A stretch of DNA of 44,799 nucleotides, from positions 1 to 44,799 of the forward strand of contig CAIYFY010000370.1 of the NCBI GenBank assembly GCA_903925535.1, written 5' to 3'. The translations under genes were made by a program, and so were the position numbers. Of this stretch, positions 8,200-16,770 are shown one piece after another; positions within the stretch are counted from its first letter, which is position 1; every line of letters starts with the position of its first letter. The stretch is from an uncultured Bacteroidota bacterium. GTDB lineage: Bacteria > Bacteroidota > Bacteroidia > Chitinophagales > Saprospiraceae. A model generated the notes under the pieces. That model was not told where the DNA came from, made no database searches, and saw only the letters and a program-made list of their open reading frames with translations.

Positions 8200-9576
8200 T
8201 CACCGGATTTCTCCTATATCGGCGATGATCTTTCTCGCTAGGTTGGCCGCAATGACCGCAGAGTGGCTTTCAGAGTATATACGTATTATGGGCTCGGTGT
8301 TTGACGGCCGCAGATGTACCCAGCCGTCCTCAAAATCAATTTTGAGTCCGTCTTCAGTATTGAGTTGCTCGCGCTGGTATTTCTGTCTGAGTGTGCTGAA
8401 AATCTTGTCAAGATCTATCTCGGGCGAGCGGTCAATTTTAGTTTTGGACATCTGGTAGTCCGGATAGGTCTTCCTGAGTGTTGAAAGCTGCTTGCCTGCA
8501 TGAGCCAGGTGACTCAGGAACAATGCGATCCCGATAAGTGCATCGCGGCCGTAGTGCAGATCGGGCATGATCACACCGCCGTTTCCTTCACCGCCAATGA
8601 CCGCATTGACGGCCTTCATCTTCTCCACTACATTCACCTCTCCTACTGCAGCAGCGTAATAAGCACCATTGTATTTTAGTGTCACATCGCGCAGCGCGCG
8701 CGTGCTGCTCAGATTGGATACCGTATTTCCGGGTCTTTTTGACAATACGTAATCGGCCACTGCCACCAGCGTATATTCTTCTCCGAACAACTCCCCGTCT
8801 TCACTCATGAATACCAGCCGGTCCACATCCGGATCCACTGCAATACCCAGATGTGCCTTTTGCAGTTTCACCTCAGTAGAGAGTTGTCCGAGATGTTCCT
8901 TCAGCGGCTCGGGGTTATGGGCAAAATGACCGTTCACCTCACCATTGAGCAGGATATACTGACAGCCGAGTGCCTCCAGCAGCGGTGGCACCGACAATGC
9001 TCCTGTTGAATTGATGGCATCCACCACTATCTTGAAATTTTTGCTGCGGACAGCCTCGATATCTACCAGTGGATGTGCCAGAATTTTTACAATGTGCGTC
9101 TGTATGTACGTGTCAACCTGCCTGTATGTACCCAGCTTGTCCACCGGTGCGTACTCTACACTCCTGTCGGCCACTATACCTAGTACGGCTTCTCCATCGC
9201 GGGCACTGATGAACTCACCCTTGTGGTTCAGCAACTTCAGGGCATTCCACTCGCGGGGATTGTGGCTGGCGGTGAGTATAATACCACCACCGGCACCCTC
9301 CATCGGTACAGCAATCTCTACTGTAGGTGTCGTACTCAGTCCAAGATCTGTCACGTTGATACCCATACTGCGCAGGGTGTTAACCACGAGGGAGCTGACA
9401 ATCTCGCCCGACATTCGCCCGTCTCTTCCCACTACGATATGGTGTATACCGGTATTGTTCAGTACCCATTGTCCGAATGCAGCTGTACATTCCACAATAT
9501 CCTGCGGTGTGAGGTTGTCGCCCGGGCGACCGCCAATGGTACCGCGAAAACCTGAAATTGATTTGATGAGTGCCAA
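8200..9576 (-). CDS. glmM: Phosphoglucosamine mutase
   Basis: Converts glucosamine-6-phosphate to glucosamine-1-phosphate, feeding UDP-GlcNAc for peptidoglycan and LPS, in the cytoplasm. All four motifs of the alpha-D-phosphohexomutase family are present: phosphoserine loop TASHNP (Ser104), metal loop DPDVDR (248-253), sugar-binding loop GGEGNGGV (328-335) and phosphate-binding loop RPSNTEP (423-429). The GEGNGG form of the sugar loop is, as I recall it, what Bacteroidota proteins annotated GlmM carry, which favours GlmM over phosphomannomutase, though substrate cannot be proven by eye. Length 458 is normal. It is the first gene of the channel operon; a TAnnTTTG promoter lies about 75 bases upstream of its ATG. 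Confidence 0.85.
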   Translation of the reverse strand: MALIKSISGFRGTIGGRPGDNLTPQDIVECTAAFGQWVLNNTGIHHIVVGRDGRMSGEIVSSLVVNTLRSMGINVTDLGLSTTPTVEIAVPMEGAGGGIILTASHNPREWNALKLLNHKGEFISARDGEAVLGIVADRSVEYAPVDKLGTYRQVDTYIQTHIVKILAHPLVDIEAVRSKNFKIVVDAINSTGALSVPPLLEALGCQYILLNGEVNGHFAHNPEPLKEHLGQLSTEVKLQKAHLGIAVDPDVDRLVFMSEDGELFGEEYTLVAVADYVLSKRPGNTVSNLSSTRALRDVTLKYNGAYYAAAVGEVNVVEKMKAVNAVIGGEGNGGVIMPDLHYGRDALIGIALFLSHLAHAGKQLSTLRKTYPDYQMSKTKIDRSPEIDLDKIFSTLRQKYQREQLNTEDGLKIDFEDGWVHLRPSNTEPIIRIYSESHSAVIAANLARKIIADIGEIR

Positions 9577-9652
9577 GTCTGATGGAATTATGATTGTGTG
9601 AAACGACTGTCCGACTTGCTCCCCCGAGGAGGTTTCAGGCAGATGTCAACTG

Positions 9653-9660
9653 CAAAGGTA
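9653..9660 (-). promoter_or_regulatory. Bacteroidota -7 element upstream of glmM operon
   Basis: The reverse strand reads TACCTTTG, an exact match to the Bacteroidota -7 consensus TAnnTTTG, about 77 bases upstream of the glmM ATG. There is no clear TTG at the expected -33 distance. It sits in the 150-base gap between rhaM and glmM and would separate the glmM operon from the rhamnose operon. Confidence 0.5.
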
Positions 9661-9726
9661 ATCTGTAAATTGTTTGTTCAGTAAATATTCCATATTTTTA
9701 TAACCCGGCATTTTTCAACAGGCGGG

Positions 9727-10038
9727 TTACTCCATGTAAAACACTTCTTTCAACGCAACCGACACCGGTGAATTGTCTGGATTGGCCTCCATGATATCAG
9801 ACATGTAGGCCCACCATTTCTGCATGACAGGTTTGTGTGGCAGTTCATCCATTCTTCCGGGATTATCAATCCGGAGTACCCCGAACAGGCTGTTGGTTTC
9901 GCTGTCCAGAAAAATGGAATAGTCAGAAATACCGGTTTCCCGGAGCAGTTCCGACAGTTCGGGCCATATTTCATCGTGACGGCGGCGATATTCTTCCTCG
10001 CAGCCTGAATGGAGTTTCATTTTGAAGGCAACGCGCAT
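9727..10038 (-). CDS. rhaM: L-rhamnose mutarotase
   Basis: Interconverts the alpha and beta anomers of L-rhamnose in the cytoplasm. 103 residues, the usual size for RhaM (YiiL family). Seen: N-terminal strand MRVAFKMKLH, the helix with RRRHDEIWPEL (His21 is the expected catalytic His), and the C-terminal motif QKWWAYMSDIM (about 73-83), ending near VFYME as family members do. It starts 6 bases after the alpha-L-rhamnosidase stop, so the two form an operon: the glycosidase releases rhamnose and this enzyme supplies the anomer needed by catabolism. No rhamnose isomerase, kinase or transporter is in the window. Confidence 0.93.
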   Translation of the reverse strand: MRVAFKMKLHSGCEEEYRRRHDEIWPELSELLRETGISDYSIFLDSETNSLFGVLRIDNPGRMDELPHKPVMQKWWAYMSDIMEANPDNSPVSVALKEVFYME

Positions 10039-10044
10039 ATTACG

Positions 10045-12771
10045 TTATTTTTTCCATTCTGACTCGAAACGGTATATACCTGATCCGACGCGCACTATGA
10101 CGTATCCGGAGGTTGTACCGGTTACTGTAATCCCGGCAACATCCTTCAGCGCAGTTCCGTTTTCTTTCACGCTGTCGGGGTTTGTGGCCGGTATATAAAC
10201 TGTAGCGGAGGTATTGGCCGGCACCTCCGCCCTTAGCGCCAGTTTTCCATTATTGATTTTCCAGCTGCTGGCTGCACGACCGTAGGGTGTCTGTAGCACG
10301 GCCTCCGCGTGGGTAAAACCTCCACCAGGGTATGGTTTGATGCGCAGTGATTTGTATCCGGGTGCTCCCGTATCGGTGTCAAGACCGGCCATCACACGAT
10401 ACATCCAGTCGCCAATGGCTCCGTAGGCGTAGTGGTTGAAGGAGTTCATACCTGCCGACTGGAAGTCTCCGTTTGGTTTGATGCCGTCCCAGCGCTCCCA
10501 GATGGTGGTTGCGCCCTTAGTGACGGGATAAAGCCAGGAGGGATAGCCCTTCTGATTCAATAAATCGTAGGCCAGATCATTATAGCCGAAGCGGGTGAGA
10601 ACGTGGCAAAGATGCGGTGTGCCGAGGAAGCCGGTTGTCAGGTGTGTTCCGTAGTTCTTCACGTTTTCGGCCAGTTTGCGGGCGGCCTCCGGCCTTTGAT
10701 ATTCAGGCAGCATATCGAACTGGAGAGCCAGTACGTAAGCAGTCTGTGTAGGTGAGGCCAGTTTGCCATTCGGTGTCACATACTCGTTCATGAAGGCAAA
10801 CTTGATGCCCTCCAGCAGTTTTTTGTACTCGTCTGCATCGGCGGTTTTGCCAAGTACATTGGCAGCATTGATGAGCAGCTGCGTGGAATGAGCATAAAAA
10901 CACTGGGCGATCAGGTACTTGTCGGTCACGGCGGAACGGCCGTCATTATCGTCTTCGGGCCGGTAGAACAGCCAGTCTCCAAAATGAAATCCGGTATTCC
11001 ACAAATTATTGGTGCTTTTACTGCGCATATACTCCACCCAGGCCTTCATGGATGGATACTGATCCTCCAGGATACGCTTGTCGCCATAAGCCAGCCAGGC
11101 ATTCCACGGAATGATATTCGACACGTCAGCCCAGCCGGTTGAGGCGGAAGCACCTGCTCCGAGCACATTCGGAACAACAAACGGAACGGAACCATCCGGG
11201 TTCTGATCCGCTGCCACGTCTTTCAGCCATTTGACGAAAAAGTTGTGCACATCAAAGTTGAACATGGCCGTGCGGCTGAAGGCCTGTGCATCGCCCGTCC
11301 ACCCCAGTCGCTCATCGCGCTGAGGACAGTCGGTCGGCACATCCAGAAAGTTGCCCCGCTGCCCCCACTGTATATTGTGCTGCAGCTGATTGACCAGTGA
11401 ATCGGAACAGGTAAAGGTACCGGCGGGCTTCATATCTGAGTACAACGCCACGGCAGATATATCGCCGGGGGTCAGTGTACCCGGATACCCGTTAATTTTC
11501 ACATACCTGAAGCCATGAAACGTAAAGTGCGGTTCAAAATGCTCGCCGGCCTGACCGCTCAGAATCCAGCGGTCGGTACATGCTGCCCCGCGCAGGTTTT
11601 CGGTGTAGAAATTTCCGTTCTTGTCGAGCACTTCGGCAAACTGAAGTGTAATGGTATCTCCCTTTCTGCCGGATGCCGTCAGCATGGGCCATCCGACCAG
11701 ATTTTGTCCGAAGTCGGCAACCAGGTCTCCTTCGGGTGTTCTGAATATTTTGGGATTGGAGAATACCTCGTGTTTTTTGATATACTCATTATAGGTGGCA
11801 ACAAGCTTGTCTTTTCCACCCGGCACAACTTTGACTGTTTTCCAGCTTTTGTCGTCGAAGCCGGGCTTGTCCCACCCGGTTATCTCCATACCTGAGTTGT
11901 ATGTTTCGCCGTGATATATTTCCGAACTTCTTATCGGGCCGGATGTGGTGTACTTCCATCCACTGTCGGTAGATATAGTTGCTGTACTGCCATCGGCAAA
12001 TTCCAGCACGAGCATGCACAGCAGGGCGATATCTTTCCCGTAGAAGTTTCGCTGTCCCGAAAATCCGATATTTCCGCGCCACCAGCCGCTGCCAAGCGTG
12101 ACGCCTATCGCATTTTTATCCCGGTTCATCAGGGGGGTCACATCAAAAACCTGATACTGAAGCCTTTTCTGGTAGGCCGTCCAACCCGGGGCGAGACAGG
12201 CATCCCCTACCCTTTTTCCGTTAATCTGCGCTTCATACAGGCCGTGCGCAGTGATATAAAGCATTGCGCTGCGCACCTGCTGGCTCAGTCCGAACTCCCT
12301 TCTGAACATCGGACTCGGCTGCGTGGAATCTTCCGGCTCCGAAACGGTTATCCAGGTTCCCTTCCAGTCAGCCTCGCTCAGTATGCCCATTTGCCAGAAT
12401 GCCGGCTCTGTCCAGTCTGAAACATTACCCCTGTTATCCCAAACGCGCACCTGCCACCAGTACCTGCGGGCCGACTGCAGCGCCTTGCCGGCGTATTCAA
12501 TCCACTGGGATGTACTGGAGGTCACTTTCCCGGATGTCCAGACCAGTTTGTTGGTATACAGATAATCGGAGCTTTCCGCCACTTTTATTTCGTAGGCCTC
12601 CTGCAATATTCCCCTTTCCTCGCTCTGAATTTTCCAGCTGAACCGGGGCTGCACATCAACGCTGAGTGGCTGCGTCAGATTCTCCACACGGGTGTCTGTT
12701 ACGCGCACCTGTGCGTGAAGCAGACTGCTATATGCAAGAAAAACAATTGACAGGACTGTTTTGAAATTCAT
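10045..12771 (-). CDS. Alpha-L-rhamnosidase, glycoside hydrolase family 78
   Basis: Secreted or periplasmic enzyme removing terminal alpha-L-rhamnose from glycosides and polysaccharides. 908 residues: signal peptide to about 20 (LLHA-QV), N-terminal Bac_rhamnosid-type beta domains (about 25-440, with the WxxQVRVWD strand at 105-112 and the GWTAY...LQYQVFDVT segment), the (alpha/alpha)6 catalytic barrel (about 450-800) and a C-terminal beta domain. The catalytic-domain signature DCPQRDERLGWTGD is at 481-494, holding the candidate general acid/base carboxylates, and TIWERWDG (756-763) supplies a further acidic residue. No type IX sorting domain is seen at the C-terminus, so it is likely periplasmic. 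First gene of the operon with rhaM. Confidence 0.93.
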   Translation of the reverse strand: MNFKTVLSIVFLAYSSLLHAQVRVTDTRVENLTQPLSVDVQPRFSWKIQSEERGILQEAYEIKVAESSDYLYTNKLVWTSGKVTSSTSQWIEYAGKALQSARRYWWQVRVWDNRGNVSDWTEPAFWQMGILSEADWKGTWITVSEPEDSTQPSPMFRREFGLSQQVRSAMLYITAHGLYEAQINGKRVGDACLAPGWTAYQKRLQYQVFDVTPLMNRDKNAIGVTLGSGWWRGNIGFSGQRNFYGKDIALLCMLVLEFADGSTATISTDSGWKYTTSGPIRSSEIYHGETYNSGMEITGWDKPGFDDKSWKTVKVVPGGKDKLVATYNEYIKKHEVFSNPKIFRTPEGDLVADFGQNLVGWPMLTASGRKGDTITLQFAEVLDKNGNFYTENLRGAACTDRWILSGQAGEHFEPHFTFHGFRYVKINGYPGTLTPGDISAVALYSDMKPAGTFTCSDSLVNQLQHNIQWGQRGNFLDVPTDCPQRDERLGWTGDAQAFSRTAMFNFDVHNFFVKWLKDVAADQNPDGSVPFVVPNVLGAGASASTGWADVSNIIPWNAWLAYGDKRILEDQYPSMKAWVEYMRSKSTNNLWNTGFHFGDWLFYRPEDDNDGRSAVTDKYLIAQCFYAHSTQLLINAANVLGKTADADEYKKLLEGIKFAFMNEYVTPNGKLASPTQTAYVLALQFDMLPEYQRPEAARKLAENVKNYGTHLTTGFLGTPHLCHVLTRFGYNDLAYDLLNQKGYPSWLYPVTKGATTIWERWDGIKPNGDFQSAGMNSFNHYAYGAIGDWMYRVMAGLDTDTGAPGYKSLRIKPYPGGGFTHAEAVLQTPYGRAASSWKINNGKLALRAEVPANTSATVYIPATNPDSVKENGTALKDVAGITVTGTTSGYVIVRVGSGIYRFESEWKK

Positions 12772-13269
12772 CGGATATTATGATAAATGTGAACAGGAAC
12801 AACAGCTGTATCCACCGAAAACGACACGAATAACCACTGAAAACGGATTTTTCTTACCCGTTTCTTCACTGGAAACAACAATAACGCCGCAATTTGGGGA
12901 TTTATCGGGTAATAATGAAACTGTACATATACGAAAATTTCAGGAAATACAGCTACAGTACCGAATTGACACCTGAAACTGCCAAAATTGAAATAATGGT
13001 TAACTTGGAATATATTTGTCGCAGCAACACACAGGAGTAAACCGGATTTCAAATTTGTCGTGCTGGAAAAGTACCTTTCGGTGGAAAATGAGTTTGAAAT
13101 GAGAGATAATCTGTTGCTGAACGCCTGATTCTTCCTGAAGCATCTCGGACAATCCGACGAAAAGGCATTCGGCCTCGACAGAAGTGACGTTATTGTCGAA
13201 CAGGTACCGCTTGTTTATCAGCCTGTGCAAAAACTCACACTCGAAAGAATTGACTGAATCGAACCTGAT
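12772..13269. other. 498-base gap with no intact recognised gene
   Basis: This stretch separates the rhamnosidase from the DUF7009-like gene. It contains a plus-strand open frame of 41 codons (12915-13040, MKLYIYENFRK...) that I do not recognise and a plus-strand frame interrupted by one stop (see the pseudogene entry). Minus-strand open frames here show no domain pattern. I see no obvious tRNA, terminator or exact TAnnTTTG element. Confidence 0.5.
12997..13257 (+). pseudogene. Possible decayed gene remnant upstream of the DUF7009-like gene
   Basis: One reading frame runs from 12997 to a TGA at 13255 with a single in-frame TGA at 13126. Both halves read like ordinary protein: KFVVLEKYLSVENEFEMRDN before the stop and HLGQSDEKAFGLDRSDVIV followed by PLVYQPVQKLTLERID after it. 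The last stop is 12 bases before the ATG of the next gene in the same direction, the spacing expected of an upstream operon partner. I cannot name the parent family. Alternatives are chance coding-like sequence, or a sequencing error in an intact gene. Confidence 0.3.
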
Positions 13270-13650
13270 ATGAAACTACGCCTCGACGAACACTCCGCAC
13301 GCCTGCGCCTCAACAAAAGTGATATAAAAGCCCTGGAAATACAGGGCTTCGTTAAAACAGGAATCGTACTTCCCGGCGGATGCCTGGAATACGGTATTGA
13401 AACAAGATCAGATATAGAAAAAGTTGAATGTATCCTGTCGGGATCGGCTTTTTTGGTACTTTTGCCCGCCGCTCAGTCTGAGAGGTGGACAAAATCTGAT
13501 GACGTAGGTATTTATGCTTCAACCCCGGTCGGTAACGAAGGTAAAGAGGTGCAAATTATCCTTGAAAAGGACTTCCCGTGCAAGCATGGCGACTCCGGTG
13601 AAGCGCCCAACAGGTTCGACGATTTGGCCAACCAACAAAAAATGCAGTAA
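13270..13650 (+). CDS. Small DUF7009-like conserved protein
   Basis: 126 residues, cytoplasmic, no signal peptide. The start MKLRLDEHSARLRLNKSDI, the central LEYGIETRSD and the C-terminal IILEKDFPC followed by an acidic/polar tail match my recollection of the small DUF7009-type proteins widespread in Bacteroidota and Proteobacteria. No function is known to me. The tail (HGDSGEAPNRFDDLANQQ) is longer and more polar than the core. The gene probably lost its upstream partner (see remnant at 12997-13257). The next gene in the same direction starts 75 bases later. Confidence 0.7.
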   Translation: MKLRLDEHSARLRLNKSDIKALEIQGFVKTGIVLPGGCLEYGIETRSDIEKVECILSGSAFLVLLPAAQSERWTKSDDVGIYASTPVGNEGKEVQIILEKDFPCKHGDSGEAPNRFDDLANQQKMQ

Positions 13651-13725
13651 TTTTTTCGATTTTTATCCGAATCGCAGTGATTGGCACTTGTTTTGTACGC
13701 AAGGCTGAAACGCAGTTTAATATCA

Positions 13726-15462
13726 ATGATGAAGCTCTGGTTCCCCCCACTGATGGCGCTCATGTTGCTGTCGGCCCCTTTAATCTCTCAAAACCAAACT
13801 TTTAAAAACGCTATTCACGCCAAAATTAACGTTGTTGACTACGGACTTCCTTCCGGCAACGACTTTAAAATGGGTCAGAACTTTGAGCTGGCCTACCTGC
13901 GGAATATCGCCAGGGGTGTCAATATAGGTGTACCTCTCAAACTGGGACTAGCCACGCTGCCCGGCGAACTGGATCATTCCACTATTATGAGCCTTGATTT
14001 CACGCTGAGGCTGGAGAACATGAAAGAAGGGGCAAAGGCTGTTCCTTTCCTGTTTGCAGGCGCAGGCCTTGTGCGTGAAATGTCAGATGCAAGTGACTTT
14101 CAAATCCCATTCGGAGGAGGCTTGCATGTTCGGGTATCACGACACGCTTTCGTCAAAATTCAGGGTGAATACCGCAAATCATTTGCCGAAAACAGAGATA
14201 ATTTCCAGGCCGGTCTGGGTTTTGTGTACATGCTTCACACCGGAGGCGAAACTCAGGCCAAAGAACAACCCAGACAAATTGCCAATGATCAGGACAGGGA
14301 TGGTGTCACTGACGACCTCGACAAGTGCCCCACGGAAGCCGGCCCCGCTGCCGCGCTCGGATGCCCGGACCAGGATAATGACGGTATCGCTGATACAGAA
14401 GATATCTGTCCGGATGAAGCCGGAGCCGCTGCCGCAAGCGGATGTCCCGATTACGATTCCGACGGTATAGCCGACAAGGATGACCCCTGCCCGACCCTCG
14501 CCGGCCCGCTCAACGGCTGCCCCGACTCCGACTACGACGGTGTGCCTGATAAAGACGATAAATGCCCCACTGAAGCAGGCTCCGCCACATACGATGGCTG
14601 CCCCCAGCCCAAGGACAGCGATGGTGACGGCTACAATGATGATGAAGACCCCTGCCCCGACCAGAAAGGCCCGCTGAAGGGATGCCCGGATGCCGACTTC
14701 GACGGCTACGCAGACAAGGATGACCTGTGCCCGAATCTCGCCGGAACCAACAAGGGGTGCCCGGATACAGACCTGGACGGAGTACCCGACAATGAAGACA
14801 AATGCCCCGACCAGGCAGGTACGGTAAAGGGATGCCCGGACGCTGATAAAGACGGTGTGGCCGACAAGGAAGACCGCTGCCCCGACAAGGCTGGCAGTGC
14901 CGGCAATAACGGATGCCCGGATGCTCCTGTGGTTGCCGACAAGGACAACGACGGTGTACCTGACGCAAATGACCCGTGCCCGGATAAAGCAGGCCAGTTC
15001 GGTGGTTGCCCCGACTCCGACGGCGACCTGCTGGCCGACAACCTCGATAAATGCCCGAATGATCCGGGCCCAACCGGAAACTCGGGCTGCCCCGAAGTAA
15101 AGAAAGAAGTAAAGGAGAGACTCGCCTACGCTGCGCAAGCCATTCAGTTCGAAACGGGAAAAGCTATCCTGAAATCCGAATCATACGCAATTCTCGACGA
15201 GATAGTGCAGATTATGCGCGACAATTCTGCATACACGCTTTCCATAAGCGGGCATACCGATGATATCGGAGGAGAGGAAACCAACCTTAAACTGTCGCAG
15301 GACCGGGCCAAATCATGCTATGATTACCTCCTCTTCAGAGGAATCAAGACCGACCGACTCCGTTATGCAGGTTTCGGTGAAGCGCGCCCCATAGCCACCA
15401 ATAACACCAACGAAGGCCGTGAACTGAACAGACGGGTTGATTTTGAGCTGTTCCTGGAGTAA
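13726..15462 (+). CDS. OmpA-family outer-membrane protein with ten thrombospondin type-3 repeats
   Basis: About 578 residues from ATG 13726 (13729 also possible; an in-frame TTG at 13681 would add a poor N-terminus). Signal peptide (LIS-QN), an N-terminal 8-strand-like beta-barrel (about 23-185), ten TSP3-type calcium-binding repeats (187-456, each with a D-x-D-x-DG-x-x-D core and closing in GCP), then the OmpA C-terminal domain (about 466-578) with SGHTDDIGGEETNLKLSQDRA and the peptidoglycan-binding Arg in NEGRELNRRVDF. The fold links the outer membrane to peptidoglycan; the repeats form a stiff, calcium-loaded periplasmic spacer. Motif NxxLSxxRA is present as NLKLSQDRAKS. Confidence 0.92.
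   Translation: MMKLWFPPLMALMLLSAPLISQNQTFKNAIHAKINVVDYGLPSGNDFKMGQNFELAYLRNIARGVNIGVPLKLGLATLPGELDHSTIMSLDFTLRLENMKEGAKAVPFLFAGAGLVREMSDASDFQIPFGGGLHVRVSRHAFVKIQGEYRKSFAENRDNFQAGLGFVYMLHTGGETQAKEQPRQIANDQDRDGVTDDLDKCPTEAGPAAALGCPDQDNDGIADTEDICPDEAGAAAASGCPDYDSDGIADKDDPCPTLAGPLNGCPDSDYDGVPDKDDKCPTEAGSATYDGCPQPKDSDGDGYNDDEDPCPDQKGPLKGCPDADFDGYADKDDLCPNLAGTNKGCPDTDLDGVPDNEDKCPDQAGTVKGCPDADKDGVADKEDRCPDKAGSAGNNGCPDAPVVADKDNDGVPDANDPCPDKAGQFGGCPDSDGDLLADNLDKCPNDPGPTGNSGCPEVKKEVKERLAYAAQAIQFETGKAILKSESYAILDEIVQIMRDNSAYTLSISGHTDDIGGEETNLKLSQDRAKSCYDYLLFRGIKTDRLRYAGFGEARPIATNNTNEGRELNRRVDFELFLE
14284..15093 (+). repeat. Coding repeat: ten TSP3 units
   Basis: Ten tandem units of about 25-31 codons, each holding DxDxDG, a CP pair and a closing GCP, are encoded here. 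The DNA copies are diverged, so this is a protein repeat and not a recent tandem duplication. Because of the biased codons, long shadow frames open on the opposite strand. Confidence 0.9.
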
Positions 15463-15470
15463 CAGGTCCC

Positions 15471-15508
15471 AAAAAAATACCCCGCCAAAAGTGTACCTCT
15501 TGACGGGG
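15471..15508 (-). terminator. Intrinsic terminator for the CBS/Usp operon
   Basis: Read on the minus strand: CCCCGTCAA, loop, TTGGCGGGG with one mismatch in the 9-base-pair stem, followed by TATTTTTTT. It starts 50 bases after the stop of the Usp fusion gene and lies between two convergent genes. Confidence 0.65.
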
Positions 15509-15557
15509 ACGAACAAAAACCTCTGTACTTTGTCTTTTTCTTGAGGATAGAGTCAAC

Positions 15558-16766
15558 TCAACCGCGGTCGTCGTCAGAATGGATGACCAGCACGGGTAAA
15601 TCAGAGGTTAACAAAGCGGAGTTCGTCACGCTTTTGTGCAGGATATTCTCCCAGAATTTTCTGTGATGCGTGACGAACACCATCAGGTCTATGCGGTGGT
15701 AAAAGGCATACTCGTACAAGGCGCCGGTTATATCCTCACTCACCATCTTGTTGAAAATGAATGGCCGGTCAGGATTGGCAGCTCCGTACTCTGCTTCAAA
15801 AATCTTTCTCTGGCGCTCAAGGCCCTCCTCGCCTCCCGCACCCACGTGCACGAAGTGAATTTGTCCGTCGAAACGGCGTGCAAACGACACCGCCTGCTGT
15901 ACCGACAAACCGTTGAGCGAATCAAAGTCGCTGGCATACAACAGGTTGTTGAATCCGCGAAACTCGGCTTCTTTCGGTATGAATAACACCGGGCAATGGG
16001 CATTTCTCGATACCTCGGCACTCACCGAGCCAAAAAACTTCTTGCCCAGATTACCGCTTCCCGTGGTGCCCATCACTATCAGATCAACCTCTCTGGAGTA
16101 TGATTCCAGCGCTATATCGGGCGCACCGTAAATCACTTTCGAAACAACCGTCCGGCAGGATGAACCGGACAGAGGCTCACCGGCGTACTTTTCCGGCGGC
16201 AGGTACGTTACACCCAGTTCCCTTAGCGACTCCGCAATGAAAGTATCCAGCTCGGATTTCATGGTTGTCTGATAACCGGACAGGAACCCCGAAGCAGAAG
16301 GCTTGGCCCCCTCGAAAATACTGTCCATGGCATAAACCACTTCAAGTTGCGCACCCAGAAAGTCAGCTACACGCCAGGCAAAACGAAGTGCATTGGCCGA
16401 AACCGGACTGATATCAACGGGTACGCTGATACGGCGAAGACGGAACAGCTTGCTCTTGTGCAAATTCCTGTTGGCAATGAGGTCGGCAATCTGTTCCACA
16501 CTCGGGACAATACCCTCCGCGTACAATATGCCCTCCACCATGAGCGCAGGAAGAGAACTGACCCCGCTGGATACTATCTGCGCCGGCTCGGCAACCTCAA
16601 TCACCTTACCGTCAATAGAAGCAGCCTCCAGTGCGAGCATCACCCTGGCGCGGAGCAACTGGGCGGCAGTATCATGCGCTCCAAAAAGCTTGATATGCGT
16701 CTTGCCGCATCCCTGACATTCCCCCGTACACTCACGGGCAACAGGTATGGTGTTCAAGGTTTTCAT
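15558..16766 (-). CDS. Thioredoxin-fold / tandem universal stress protein fusion
   Basis: 402 residues from ATG 16766 (an in-frame extension upstream would run into the CBS gene and lacks support). Residues 22-98 look like the Thioredoxin_3 fold: strand THIKLFGA, a helix, and the cis-Pro loop GVSSLPALMVEG (Pro73). The usual CxxC after the first strand is missing (GAHDTAAQ) and a Cys cluster, Cys13/17/20, sits before the fold instead. Residues 111-265 are a Usp domain with an intact nucleotide loop GTTGSGNLGKKFFGS (G-x2-G-x9-G-S, 233-247); 270-397 is a second Usp domain with a degenerate loop. Starts 4 bases after the CBS gene stop, so co-transcribed. Role in energy or redox stress is inferred from domains only. 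Confidence 0.85.
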   Translation of the reverse strand: MKTLNTIPVARECTGECQGCGKTHIKLFGAHDTAAQLLRARVMLALEAASIDGKVIEVAEPAQIVSSGVSSLPALMVEGILYAEGIVPSVEQIADLIANRNLHKSKLFRLRRISVPVDISPVSANALRFAWRVADFLGAQLEVVYAMDSIFEGAKPSASGFLSGYQTTMKSELDTFIAESLRELGVTYLPPEKYAGEPLSGSSCRTVVSKVIYGAPDIALESYSREVDLIVMGTTGSGNLGKKFFGSVSAEVSRNAHCPVLFIPKEAEFRGFNNLLYASDFDSLNGLSVQQAVSFARRFDGQIHFVHVGAGGEEGLERQRKIFEAEYGAANPDRPFIFNKMVSEDITGALYEYAFYHRIDLMVFVTHHRKFWENILHKSVTNSALLTSDLPVLVIHSDDDRG

Positions 16767-16770
16767 AATA

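Noticed and set aside
13126..13128. In-frame TGA as selenocysteine codon
   Set aside because: No SECIS-like hairpin or selenoprotein family is recognisable; simple gene decay is a better explanation.
12768..13230. Minus-strand frames of 94 and 76 codons in the gap before the DUF7009-like gene
   Set aside because: Both are rich in aromatic and Cys codons without a domain pattern, and overlap each other and the plus-strand remnant.
14179..15138. 319-codon antisense frame and a possible CRISPR-like repeat
   Set aside because: The repetition comes from the TSP3 protein repeats in the OmpA gene; units are diverged and there are no unique spacers between identical repeats.
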